A stretch of 64,000 nucleotides of DNA from positions 1-64,000 of the forward strand of contig NZ_BSRQ01000003.1 in the NCBI RefSeq assembly GCF_030268685.1, in the 5' to 3' direction. The translations under genes and the position numbers were made by a program. Under the pieces are notes generated by a model. It was not told where the DNA came from and made no database searches. It worked only from the letters and a program-made list of their open reading frames with translations. Shown in pieces: positions 1 through 15,337 of this stretch (position 1 is the stretch's first letter; every line of letters begins with the position of its first letter). The stretch comes from Microtetraspora sp. NBRC 13810. GTDB taxonomy: Bacteria; Actinomycetota; Actinomycetes; Streptosporangiales; Streptosporangiaceae.

Positions 1-174
1 AGAAAATCCCGGCCGATACAATCAGTATCAACCAAAGGAATCCGTCACAGACAACATGACGGGGTTAATTCATCATGCACTGGCTTTTAGCACACTGTTG
101 AGTTCTCAAGAAACGGACGCGAACACCTTCCGGTCGATCGAGATGATCGGCCTTCAGAGGCGCAGACTTCCGCT
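1..174 (-). other. rRNA operon leader (5' side of a 16S gene outside the window)
   Basis: Read on the minus strand, positions 114-82 contain TTGAGAACTCAACAGTGTGC, the anti-termination/processing motif that precedes 16S rRNA in actinobacteria. The 16S gene itself is not visible; it should begin just beyond base 1. The segment is much less GC-rich than the surrounding genes and contains no credible coding frame. The match to the leader motif is seen directly; the existence of the 16S gene is inferred. Confidence 0.75.
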
Positions 175-180
175 TTGGAA

Positions 181-210
181 ACTGTATCACACTCGCTCAA
201 GCCCGGTCAA
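181..210 (-). promoter_or_regulatory. Candidate rRNA promoter (proximal)
   Basis: On the minus strand a -35 TTGACC (210-205) and a -10 TACAGT (186-181) are separated by 18 nt, placing the transcript start near 174, upstream of the leader motif. It is one of several tandem TTGAnn boxes, as expected of actinobacterial rrn operons. Confidence 0.45.
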
Positions 211-264
211 TCCGCCTCAGTTTGAGGTGAACCATCCGAACACGGTCAAGTGATCGAAGTTTCC

Positions 265-294
265 GATCTACCCCTTGCGGGGCAACCCTCTCAA
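265..294 (-). promoter_or_regulatory. Candidate rRNA promoter (middle, weak)
   Basis: On the minus strand TTGAGA (294-289) lies 18 nt before TAGATC (270-265). The -10 is poor, so this is a weaker candidate than its neighbours. A further TTGACC at 249-244 has no acceptable -10. Confidence 0.28.
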
Positions 295-459
295 CTTACC
301 GTGACATCTCGGCGTTGTCCAATCAACCGATTTTCCGGCTGGGCGGACAGGCCGCGACGACACAGATCTCTCATGGAGAGACCTGCGGCTCGCTCAGAGG
401 GTTTCGCCTCGGGGCTCGTCCGCCTGATCGGCGTCCGGCTCGCTCCCGGGCGAGAACAA

Positions 460-488
460 ACTCTAGGTCGCTCCCGGACCCCCGTCAA
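460..488 (-). promoter_or_regulatory. Candidate rRNA promoter (distal, strong)
   Basis: On the minus strand TTGACG (488-483) and TAGAGT (465-460) have the ideal 17-nt spacing. This is the best sigma-70-type promoter in the upstream region and points at the rRNA leader. Nothing coding lies between it and the tyrS terminator apart from a short GC hairpin at 524-538. Confidence 0.6.
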
Positions 489-691
489 ATCAGGGGTTTC
501 CGGCATTTCCGCAGGTGAGAAGACCGCCCGATGGGCGGGCACGCTCTCCGCTACCGGAATGTTACAGAACCAGCGCGCTCGGCCGCGCGAGAACTCGCCA
601 TGTCGGAGTCATCTCGGGGCCATATCGGGGCCACACCAGCGCAAGGAGCCACGACGGAAGCCGCCCGGACCGCGCCCCGGCGCGACCCGGT

Positions 692-731
692 GACCCCGGC
701 GGCCACACGGCTTCGGTGGCCGCCAGGGGTC
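692..731 (-). terminator. Terminator of tyrS
   Basis: It begins three bases after the tyrS stop codon. GGCGGCCAC (698-706) pairs perfectly with GTGGCCGCC (716-724), and GACCCC (692-697) with GGGGTC (726-731) across a one-base bulge, giving a 15-bp stem without a U tract, as is common in high-GC actinomycetes. It insulates tyrS from the rRNA promoters downstream. Confidence 0.8.
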
Positions 732-733
732 GG

Positions 734-2002
734 TCAGGAGGCGACTTCGACGCCGCCGATGGAGCGCTTGCCGTGGCGCAGGACGAGGAACCGCCCCCGC
801 AGCAGGTCGTCGGGGCCCGGCACGTAAGCCTCGTCGACGATCTTGACGTTGTTGAGGTAGGCCCCGCCCTCCTTGACCGCCCGGCGGGCGGCCGACTTGG
901 ACTGGGCCAGGCCGCTGTCGGCCATCAGGTCCACGAAGGAGGCGCCCAGCGCGGGGACGGTGGTGTGCGCCACCTCCGACAACGCCGACTCGAGGGTGCG
1001 CTCGTCCAGCTCCTCCAGCGAACCCTGGCCGAACAGCGCCCTGGACGCCGCGAGGGCCCGGGCGACCTCGTCCGCGCCGTGCACCAGGGTGGTCAGGTCC
1101 TCGGCCAGCGCCCGCTGGGCCTCCCGGGCGGCGGGGCGTTCGGCGACGGACTTCTCCAGGACCTCGATCTCCTCCCGGCTGCGGAAGGTGAAGACCTTGA
1201 GGAAGCGGACCACGTCGCGGTCGTCGGCGTTCAGCCAGTACTGGTAGAAGGCGTAGGGCGAGGTCAGCGCGGGGTCGAGCCAGATCGCGCCGCCGGCGGT
1301 CTTGCCGAACTTCGTGCCGTCGGCCTTGGTGATCAGCTTGCCGGTGAGCGCGTGCGCGTGCCCGCGCTCCACCCGGCGGATCAGGTCGACGCCCGCGGTG
1401 ATGTTGCCCCACTGGTCGCTGCCGCCCACCTGGAGCGTGCAGCCGTGCCGGCGGTAGAGCTCCAGGTAGTCGTTGGCCTGCAGGATCTGGTAGCTGAACT
1501 CGGTGTAGCTGAGCCCCTCACCGCCGAGCCGCGCGGAGACGGACTCGCGGGCGAGCATGCGGTTGACCGGGAAGTGCTTGCCGATGTCGCGCAGGAAGTC
1601 GATCGCGGAGAGTTCGGCCGTCCAGTCCAGGTTGCTGACCAGCTTCGCGGACGTCGGCCCCGGCTCGAAGGAGAGGAACTTCTCCACCTGCACCCTGATC
1701 CTGGCGACCCACTCGGCGACGACCTCCGTCGAGTTGAGCGACCGCTCGGTGCTGCGTCCGCTGGGGTCGCCGATGAGGCCGGTCGCGCCGCCGACCAGGC
1801 CGATGGGGCGGTGCCCCGCCCGCTGGAAGCGGGTGAGGATCAGCAGCGTCGCGAGGTTGCCGACGTGCAGTGACGGGGCGGTGGGGTCGAAGCCGCTATA
1901 GACCGTGATCGGACCCTCGGCCAACGCCGCGCGCAGCGCGTCGGCGTCGGTGGACTGCGCGAGCACGTCGCGCCATTCGAGATCTTCGAGGATATCGGTC
2001 AC
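734..2002 (-). CDS. tyrS: Tyrosyl-tRNA synthetase
   Basis: Cytosolic class Ic synthetase that charges tRNA-Tyr with tyrosine. The 422-residue length is normal for the bacterial family. The ATP-binding HIGH motif appears as HVGN (residues 46-49) and the KMSKS loop as KFGKT (231-235), followed by a C-terminal S4-type RNA-binding domain (about 355-420). The start is GTG. It lies 116 nt downstream of the DNA glycosylase gene; no T-box or attenuator is recognisable in that gap. It ends in a strong hairpin and is followed on the same strand by rRNA promoters. Confidence 0.97.
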   Translation of the reverse strand: MTDILEDLEWRDVLAQSTDADALRAALAEGPITVYSGFDPTAPSLHVGNLATLLILTRFQRAGHRPIGLVGGATGLIGDPSGRSTERSLNSTEVVAEWVARIRVQVEKFLSFEPGPTSAKLVSNLDWTAELSAIDFLRDIGKHFPVNRMLARESVSARLGGEGLSYTEFSYQILQANDYLELYRRHGCTLQVGGSDQWGNITAGVDLIRRVERGHAHALTGKLITKADGTKFGKTAGGAIWLDPALTSPYAFYQYWLNADDRDVVRFLKVFTFRSREEIEVLEKSVAERPAAREAQRALAEDLTTLVHGADEVARALAASRALFGQGSLEELDERTLESALSEVAHTTVPALGASFVDLMADSGLAQSKSAARRAVKEGGAYLNNVKIVDEAYVPGPDDLLRGRFLVLRHGKRSIGGVEVAS

Positions 2003-2118
2003 GATCCTGGCCTTCTGCTGGTTGATGAGTCTTGTGCGTTATGCCCCTGACGCAACACAGCCTGCCCGATCACAACCCACTTCGCCACTTGAATCCCCCG
2101 CGTGGCCGGGCCGCCGGC

Positions 2119-2769
2119 CTACACGCCGGAGGTGGACGAGCGGCGGCGCGGGACGTGCCGGCGATAGGGCGACACGGTGGGGTTTCCGGCGAACCAGAAC
2201 CGCCAGGGGGTCTCGACCGCGGTGGAGATCCCGGTCCGCGGACCGGCGAGGATCACCGGTGGCCGCTCCCCCACGACGCCCGGCGGATCCGCGGGCGGGT
2301 CGCCCTCAAGGATGCGCAGGGCGCCGCCGTCGCAGGCGTCGAGGCCGTTGTGCTCCCGGCCGAGCCCGAGGGCCACGGTCAGCCGGGCCGGCCCGCGCGC
2401 CAGGTCGCGATCCCGCACGACGGGCCCGCGGCGGGCTCTGGCCGCCTCCACCCCCTCGACCACCTCACCGGCCCGGATCAGGACGGCCGAGCCCAGACCC
2501 TCCGGCAGGCAGACGAGGTTGACGCAGTAATGCATGCCGTACGTGAAATAGACGTAGACGTGGCCCGGCGGGCCGAACATGACGGCGTTGCGCTTCGTCC
2601 TGCCGCGATAGGTGTGCGAGGCCGGGTCCGTACCCGGCGGGCCGTACGCCTCGACCTCGGTGAGGCGGACGGCGACCGGCCCGTGCACGAGGACCTTCCC
2701 GAGCAGGTCGGGGGCCACCTCGTGCGAGGGCCGGTCGAAGAACTCGCGTGGTAGCGGCCGTTCCGTCAT
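2119..2769 (-). CDS. 3-methyladenine DNA glycosylase (AAG/MPG family)
   Basis: Monofunctional base-excision-repair glycosylase of the AAG/MPG fold, which removes alkylated purines such as 3-methyladenine from DNA. The 216-residue protein starts with ATG and shows the family start (LPREFFDR, then LLGKVLV), the catalytic-site region [20 protein letters not shown], and the conserved [13 protein letters not shown] segment (about 71-83). It ends in a short arginine/serine-rich tail that could be a lineage-specific extension. It begins 16 nt after argH stops, so it is probably co-transcribed with the arginine genes, although its function is unrelated. Confidence 0.93.
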   Translation of the reverse strand: MTERPLPREFFDRPSHEVAPDLLGKVLVHGPVAVRLTEVEAYGPPGTDPASHTYRGRTKRNAVMFGPPGHVYVYFTYGMHYCVNLVCLPEGLGSAVLIRAGEVVEGVEAARARRGPVVRDRDLARGPARLTVALGLGREHNGLDACDGGALRILEGDPPADPPGVVGERPPVILAGPRTGISTAVETPWRFWFAGNPTVSPYRRHVPRRRSSTSGV

Positions 2770-2785
2770 GCCGTCACCGATCCGC

Positions 2786-4312
<1,527 letters not shown>

Positions 4313-4330
4313 TCATCGAAACGGTCGAAG

Positions 4331-4363
4331 CCGCCGGAACGAGGGGCGCGGTTGCCCCGGCGG
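4331..4363 (-). terminator. Possible hairpin/attenuator after argG
   Basis: Starts directly after the argG stop. CCGCC (4331-4335) can pair with GGCGG (4359-4363), and GGGGC (4343-4347) with GCCCC (4354-4358), with an asymmetric internal loop. It is a weaker structure than the other terminators here and may only reduce read-through into argH. Confidence 0.4.
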
Positions 4364-5563
<1,200 letters not shown>

Positions 5564-5627
5564 GATCGGTCATCTCCATCGGGACGGTGCTGCGGCCGGT
5601 GGGTGCGCCGGGCGCCCGCGTCGCCGG

Positions 5628-8261
<2,634 letters not shown>

Positions 8262-8265
<4 letters not shown>

Positions 8266-9184
8266 GTTCCCGTCTCCTCCACTTCGTCGCCGGCGTTCTC
8301 GTCGGCGTTCTTGTCGGCGGGCACGACCATCGTGCCGATGCCCTGGTCGGTGAAGACCTCCAGGAGCAGCGCGTGTTTCACCCGGCCGTCGAGCACGTGC
8401 GCCTGCGGGACGCCGCCGCGCACGGCGGTGAGGCAGGCGCCCATCTTCGGCAGCATCCCGCTGGACAGGCCGGGCAGCAGGGCCGCGAGCTCGTCGTCGG
8501 TGAGCCGGGCGATCACCCGGTCGCTGGCCGGCCAGTCGGCGTAGAGCCCTTCCACATCGGTCAGCACGACCAGCTTCTCCGCGCCGAGCGCGACGGCCAG
8601 TTCGGCCGCGGCGGTGTCGGCGTTGACGTTGTAGACGGTGCCGTCCGCGCCGGTGGCGATGCCGCTGACCACCGGGATCCGCCCGTCGTCGATGAGGGCG
8701 CGCACGGCGCCGGCCTCGACCCTGACGATGTCCCCCACCTGGCCGATGTCCACCTGCTCGCCGTCGACCGTCGCGTACTTGCGGACGGCGGTGAACAGGC
8801 CGGCGTCCTCGCCCGACATGCCGACCGCGAACGGGCCGTGCCGGTTGATCAGACCAACCACGTCGCGGTTGACGTCGCCGACCAGGACCATGCGGACGAC
8901 CTTCATCGCCTCGGGTGTGGTGACCCGGAGCCCGGCGGTGAAGCTGCTGCCGATGCCGAGGAGGTCGAGGTGCGCGCTGATCTGCGGGCCTCCGCCGTGC
9001 ACGATGACCGGTTTGAGCCCGGCGTAGCGCAGGAAGACGACGTCTTCGGCGAAGCCCTCCTTGAGCGCCTCGTCGATCATGGCGTTGCCGCCGTACTTGA
9101 TCACGACGACGGCGCCGTGGAAGCGGGCCAGCCACGGCAGCGCCTCGATCAGGGTGCCGGCCTTGGCCATGAGGTCGTCGGCGC

Positions 9185-9188
<4 letters not shown>
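8262..9188 (-). CDS. argB: Acetylglutamate kinase
   Basis: Phosphorylates N-acetylglutamate, commonly the arginine-feedback-controlled step when a cyclic pathway with ArgJ is used. The 308-residue amino-acid-kinase fold has the glycine loops KYGGNAM (31-37) and HGGGPQI (64-70), and the nucleotide-site region VLTDVEGLY. The last 15 or so residues form an acidic tail (ending EVEETGT), a likely disordered extension. ATG at 9188 overlaps the argJ stop (ATGA). Confidence 0.96.
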
Positions 9189-11382
<2,194 letters not shown>

Positions 11383-11383
11383 T

Positions 11384-11445
11384 CATGCAGCACATTGCAT
11401 GCTCTTACTTGTGAAAAGTATGCAGCGGCCAGGATGGTCATGCAA
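11384..11445 (-). promoter_or_regulatory. argC promoter with candidate ARG boxes
   Basis: Reading the minus strand: -35 TTGCAT (11445-11440), 17 nt, -10 CATACT (11422-11417). Just downstream is an 18-bp palindrome, CATGCA-N6-TGCATG (11384-11401), the size of an ARG box. A second imperfect palindrome, TACTT-N5-AAGTA (11406-11420), overlaps the -10. Paired operators over and below the promoter fit ArgR repression by arginine. The palindromes are seen; ArgR as the ligand is inferred from argR lying in the same operon. Confidence 0.55.
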
Positions 11446-11528
11446 GTCGGTCGCGCCGCCGGATTCCCCCGACGCACTCTCCCCGGCCCCGCCACAGCAA
11501 AACCGAACTTCCCTCTGTTCTCCCTACA

Positions 11529-11540
11529 TACCGGTCGGTA
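11529..11540. promoter_or_regulatory. TetR-type palindromic operator before the acyl-CoA synthetase
   Basis: TACCG-GT-CGGTA is a perfect 5-bp inverted repeat lying 50 nt before the ATG of the acyl-CoA synthetase. Sites of the form TACCNNCGGTA are typical of TetR-family regulators of lipid genes in actinobacteria. No tetR gene lies in the window, so the regulator would act in trans. Confidence 0.45.
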
Positions 11541-11589
11541 CGCTGGCTGGGGAAAGTCTGCAACTCACGTCCCCGGGGAGATCTCACGT

Positions 11590-13266
11590 ATGTCAGTCAC
11601 CCATGACGAGGTTCGCGCCCAGCTCACCGGCCCCGGTCAGCTCTTCGAGATGGACGAGATCGAGGTCCGCGGCAGCCGGATCCGGACGTGGAAGCACGCC
11701 CCCGGCCACTTCCGCGTTCTCCTGGAGAACAGCAGGTTCCACGGCGAGAAGGAGTTCATCGTCTACGAAGACGAGCGAGTGACCTTCGAAGAGCACTTCC
11801 GGCGGGCCGCCACGCTGGCGAACCGGCTCGTCGCGGACTACGGCGTGACCAAGGGCGACCGGGTCGCCGTCTCGATGCGCAACTACCCCGAGTGGATCGT
11901 CTCCTTCTCCGCCATCCTCGCCTGCGGCGCCGTCGCGGTGCCGCTCAACGCCTGGTGGACTCCCCAGGAGCTGGAATACGGGCTGTCGGACTCCGGCGCC
12001 AAGGTGCTGATCGCCGACGGCGAGCGGGTCAACCGGCTCAAGGACGCGGCCTTCGACGCCCGCCTCATCGTGACCCGCCCGCTGGGCGAGCTACCCGCCG
12101 GCGCCGCGCTGCTGTCCGACCTGCTCGGCGAGGCCGGCCCGGACGTCTCCCTGCCGCCGGTCGAGCTCGACCCCGAGGACCCGGCGACGATCTTCTACAC
12201 CTCGGGCACCACCGGCCGTCCCAAGGGCGCCCTCGGCACCCACCGCAACCTCGGCCAGGCCCCCATGACCGTCGCCTATGCCGCGGCCCGCGGTCAGCTG
12301 CTCGCCGGACGCCCGGCCGACCTCGCCACCGAACGCCGGGTCACCCTGCTGAGCGTGCCGCTCTTCCACGTCACCGGCTGCTTCGCCGCGATGATCGGCA
12401 CCATGTTCGCCGGTTCCACCCTGGTGCTGATGTACAAGTGGGACCCGGGAGTGGCGCTGGAGCTGATCGAGCGGGAGAAGGTCACCGGCCTGACCGGCGT
12501 GCCCACCAGCGCCTGGCAGCTCATGTCCCACCCCGACTTCGCCAAGCGCGACATCTCCAGCCTCGGCGCCCTCGGGTACGGCGGCGCCCCCGCCCCGCCC
12601 AAGCTCCTGGAGCGCATCGGCGAACGGCTCCCCGGCCGGGCCCCCTCCAACGGGTACGGCATGACCGAGACCACCGCGCTGATCGTCAACAACTCCGGCC
12701 AGGGCTACCGCGACAAGCCCGACAGCATCGGCAGGCCGGTGGCGATCATCGACGTGCGCATCTCCGACCCGCTGGGCGACGAAGTGCCCGTCGGCGAGGT
12801 GGGCGAGCTGTGCGTACGCGGCGCGGCGGTGATCGCGGGCTACTGGAACCGGCCCGACGCCACCGCCGAGACCTTCGTCGACGGCTGGCTGCACACCGGC
12901 GACCTGGCCCGGACGGACGAGGAGGGCTACGTCTTCATCGTCGACCGGGCCAAGGACATGGTGATCCGCGGCGGCGAGAACGTCTACTGCGCCGAGGTCG
13001 AGGCCGCGCTGTTCGAGCACCCCGCGGTGGACGACGCCGCCGTGATCGGGATCCCGCACGACGAGCTGGGCGAGGAGGTGGGCGCGGTGATCCGGCTGGT
13101 CCCGGGCTCTCCGGCCACCGCCGAGGACATCACGGCCTTCCTGACGGAGCGGATCGCCCCCTTCAAGATCCCCGTCCGGTACTGGTTCCGCGAGGCCGAG
13201 CTGCCCCGCAACCCCGGCGGCAAGATCCTCAAGACGCGTCTGCGCAGGGAGATCCTCGGCTCCTGA
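11590..13266 (+). CDS. Acyl-CoA synthetase (AMP-dependent, class I adenylate-forming)
   Basis: Activates a carboxylic acid, probably fatty, to its CoA thioester through an acyl-adenylate. In 558 residues it has the P-loop IFYTSGTTGRPKG (201-213), the YGMTETT motif, the hinge region GWLHTGDL with DRAKDMVIRGGENVY, and the C-terminal lysine in PRNPGGKILK. ATG at 11590 follows a GGGGAG site. It is divergent from argC and preceded by a TetR-type palindrome, which suggests control by lipid or acyl-CoA status. Chain-length preference cannot be read from sequence. Confidence 0.93.
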   Translation: MSVTHDEVRAQLTGPGQLFEMDEIEVRGSRIRTWKHAPGHFRVLLENSRFHGEKEFIVYEDERVTFEEHFRRAATLANRLVADYGVTKGDRVAVSMRNYPEWIVSFSAILACGAVAVPLNAWWTPQELEYGLSDSGAKVLIADGERVNRLKDAAFDARLIVTRPLGELPAGAALLSDLLGEAGPDVSLPPVELDPEDPATIFYTSGTTGRPKGALGTHRNLGQAPMTVAYAAARGQLLAGRPADLATERRVTLLSVPLFHVTGCFAAMIGTMFAGSTLVLMYKWDPGVALELIEREKVTGLTGVPTSAWQLMSHPDFAKRDISSLGALGYGGAPAPPKLLERIGERLPGRAPSNGYGMTETTALIVNNSGQGYRDKPDSIGRPVAIIDVRISDPLGDEVPVGEVGELCVRGAAVIAGYWNRPDATAETFVDGWLHTGDLARTDEEGYVFIVDRAKDMVIRGGENVYCAEVEAALFEHPAVDDAAVIGIPHDELGEEVGAVIRLVPGSPATAEDITAFLTERIAPFKIPVRYWFREAELPRNPGGKILKTRLRREILGS

Positions 13267-13271
13267 CCGGC

Positions 13272-13344
13272 GCCGTTCGCTTACTTCCGGCGTAATCGAC
13301 CGGCCCCTCGGCCGCGTGGCACGGTTGCCCTGCCAGCGAACGGC
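13272..13344. repeat. Long-spaced inverted repeat
   Basis: GCCGTTCGCT (13272-13281) and AGCGAACGGC (13335-13344) are perfect complements separated by 53 nt that contain a shorter GC hairpin. The element fills almost the whole gap between the acyl-CoA synthetase stop and the ribosome site of the next gene. It may be a terminator, a leader structure or paired protein sites. Confidence 0.6.
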
Positions 13345-13367
13345 ACACATGTCGAGGAGATACCGAG

Positions 13368-13733
13368 ATGACTGACTACGCCGCCCTTGTCGACCGCTAC
13401 CTCGCCGCCTGGAACGAGACCGACGCCGGACTGCGCGCCGAGGCCGTCGCCGCGCTGTGGACCGCGGACGGCGGCTACACCGACCCGCTGGCCGACGTGC
13501 GCGGCCACGCCGCCATCGGCCAGGTGATCGGCGCCGTGCACGAGCAGTTCCCGGGGTTCGTGTTCACCCCGAAGGGGACCGCCGACGGGCACGGCCGGCT
13601 GGCCCGGTTCGCCTGGGGGCTCGGCCCCGCGGGCGCGGAGCCGCTGGTCGAGGGGTTCGACGTGGCCGTACTCGACGAGGACGGGCGGATCACCCAGGTG
13701 CTGGGCTTCCTGGACAAGGTGCCCGCCGCCTGA
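13368..13733 (+). CDS. SnoaL-like / NTF2-fold protein
   Basis: A 121-residue single-domain protein with the SnoaL-like pattern: an N-terminal helix with YLAAWNETD, WTADGGYTDPLADVRGH, then alternating strands ending GRITQVLGFLDKVP. The fold includes polyketide cyclases, isomerases and many uncharacterised proteins, so the reaction is unknown. ATG follows GAGGAGA at good spacing. It lies 101 nt after the acyl-CoA synthetase on the same strand and ends in its own strong terminator. Confidence 0.8.
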   Translation: MTDYAALVDRYLAAWNETDAGLRAEAVAALWTADGGYTDPLADVRGHAAIGQVIGAVHEQFPGFVFTPKGTADGHGRLARFAWGLGPAGAEPLVEGFDVAVLDEDGRITQVLGFLDKVPAA

Positions 13734-13775
13734 CATAACCGCCCTTCTTCGGCGCGTCCGGCCCCGGCCCGACGC

Positions 13776-13802
13776 GGCGCCGGAGCGACACGCTCCGGCG
13801 CC
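13776..13802 (+). terminator. Terminator after the SnoaL-like gene
   Basis: GGCGCCGGAGCG (13776-13787) pairs perfectly with CGCTCCGGCGCC (13791-13802) around an ACA loop: a 12-bp GC stem with no U tract. Confidence 0.8.
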
Positions 13803-13857
13803 CGCCGGGGATAATCCGATTGCCCCGGCCAAAAGCACCGGGGGACAATGGCGACCC

Positions 13858-15183
13858 GTGTCCCAAGAACGACCAGTGTCCGAAGAATCCGGCCTGCCAC
13901 GGGCATCACTCCTGCGCCACCTGCGGATGGACCTGAGCCCGCTGCGCGACTCCCGGGACTTCCGGCTCCTGATGGGCTCCGGCGTGATCACGATGCTGGG
14001 GAGCTTCCTCACCCTCGTCACCCTGCCCCTGCAGATGATGCAGCTCACCGGGTCCTACGTGGCGGTCGGGCTGCTCAGCGTCGCCGAGTTCGTGCCGATG
14101 CTGGTGTGCGGCCTGTGGGGCGGAGCGATCGCCGACGCGCTGGACCGGCGGCGGATCGTGCTGTTCGCCGAGGTGGGGCTGGCGGTCATGGCGGCCCTCC
14201 TCGCGGTCAACGCCCTGCTCCCCTCCCCCCAGGTCTGGGCGCTGTACGTGCTCGGCGCCCTGATGGCCGGGCTGGACAGCCTCCAGCGGCCCAGCCTCGA
14301 CGCCCTGGTGCCGCGGGTCGTCCGGCACGACCAGCTCACCGCCGCCGCCGCGCTGACCAGCTTCCGGTGGAACTTCGGCGCCATCGCCGGTCCCGCCCTG
14401 GCCGGGCTGATCGTGGCCGCGTTCGGTCCCGCCGCCACCTACGGGATCGACCTGCTGACGTTCCTCGTCTCCCTGGCCCTGCTGTGGCGGGTGCGGACCG
14501 TGCCGCCGGCGGAGAACAGCGCCCCGGCGTCGCTGACGTCCCTGGTGGAGGGCGTCCGGTACGCCGTGGGCCGGCCCGACCTCATGGGCACCTACCTGGT
14601 GGACATGGCGGCGATGTTCTTCGCGATGGCGACGGCGTTGTACGCGTTCATCGCCACGGAGTTCGGCGGTGTCGAGACGCTCGGCCTGCTGTACTCCGCG
14701 GGCGCGGTCGGCGCCCTGCTGGCTTCGGTGACCTCCGGCTGGACGAGGAGTGTCCACCGGCACGGCCTGGGCGTGGTCGTCGCCGCGATCGCCTGGGGCG
14801 TGGCCATGGGCGCCGCGGCGTTCGCCCCGAACCTGTGGACGATCCTGCTGTGCCTGGCGCTGGCCGGCGGCGCCGACATGATCAGCGGCGTCTTCCGCTC
14901 CACGATCTGGAACCAGACCATCCCCGACGAGTTCCGCGGCCGGCTGGCCGGTATCGAGCTGCTGTCCTACTCGTCGGGCCCGATGCTCGGCGGCGCGCGG
15001 GCCTCGCTGTTCGCGCAGTTCGGCGGCCTGCGGTTCTCGCTGGGCGCGGGCGGCCTGCTGTGCGTCGGCGCGGTGGGCCTGCTGGCCGCGTTCCTGCCCG
15101 CGCTGCGGCGCTACGACGCCCGCACCGACGAGAACGCCCTGGCGCAGGCGGCCCGGAGGAAGGCCCTCGCCGCCGACGCCTGA
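13858..15183 (+). CDS. MFS transporter (EntS-like, MFS_3 family)
   Basis: Integral membrane protein of the major facilitator superfamily, 441 residues with about 10-12 hydrophobic segments from residue 38 on. The inter-helix loop GAIADALDRRRIVLF is the family A-motif (consensus GxLaDrxdRR). Relatives export small molecules such as siderophores or drugs by proton antiport. The start is GTG at 13858; the nearest purine-rich site is about 13 nt away, so GTG at 13876 is possible. No adjacent regulator or biosynthetic cluster hints at the substrate. Confidence 0.88.
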   Translation: MSQERPVSEESGLPRASLLRHLRMDLSPLRDSRDFRLLMGSGVITMLGSFLTLVTLPLQMMQLTGSYVAVGLLSVAEFVPMLVCGLWGGAIADALDRRRIVLFAEVGLAVMAALLAVNALLPSPQVWALYVLGALMAGLDSLQRPSLDALVPRVVRHDQLTAAAALTSFRWNFGAIAGPALAGLIVAAFGPAATYGIDLLTFLVSLALLWRVRTVPPAENSAPASLTSLVEGVRYAVGRPDLMGTYLVDMAAMFFAMATALYAFIATEFGGVETLGLLYSAGAVGALLASVTSGWTRSVHRHGLGVVVAAIAWGVAMGAAAFAPNLWTILLCLALAGGADMISGVFRSTIWNQTIPDEFRGRLAGIELLSYSSGPMLGGARASLFAQFGGLRFSLGAGGLLCVGAVGLLAAFLPALRRYDARTDENALAQAARRKALAADA

Positions 15184-15270
15184 CGCCCCCCTGCAGACGC
15201 CTTCACGCCGGAGTGCTTCCCGGTGCCGGACCGTGCACGGCGGGCGCGGACGGCGGCGGGCGCGGACGGC

Positions 15271-15303
15271 GGCGGGCCCGGAGCGTCGCGCTCCGGGGCC
15301 GCC
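15271..15303. terminator. Bidirectional terminator between the MFS gene and pheT
   Basis: CCCGGAGCG (15277-15285) pairs with CGCTCCGGG (15289-15297) around a TCG loop, extended by GGCGG/CCGCC beyond one G-G mismatch. It lies between two convergent genes and can serve both. The GGAGCG...CGCTCC core is the same as in the terminator 1.5 kb upstream. Confidence 0.75.
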
Positions 15304-15337
15304 GTCGTCGTGGTGGACCGTCAGGCGGCCCGAAGGG

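Noticed and set aside
515-1873. Long plus-strand open frame (452 codons) opposite tyrS, and similar ones opposite argH, pheT, alaS and others
   Set aside because: These are antisense shadows typical of very GC-rich coding DNA; their products are repetitive Arg/Gly/Ala/Pro sequences without family resemblance.
2003-2118. T-box or attenuator upstream of tyrS
   Set aside because: No specifier loop, T-box sequence or terminator pair could be found in the 116-nt gap; only a weak TGCGT/ACGCA inverted repeat.
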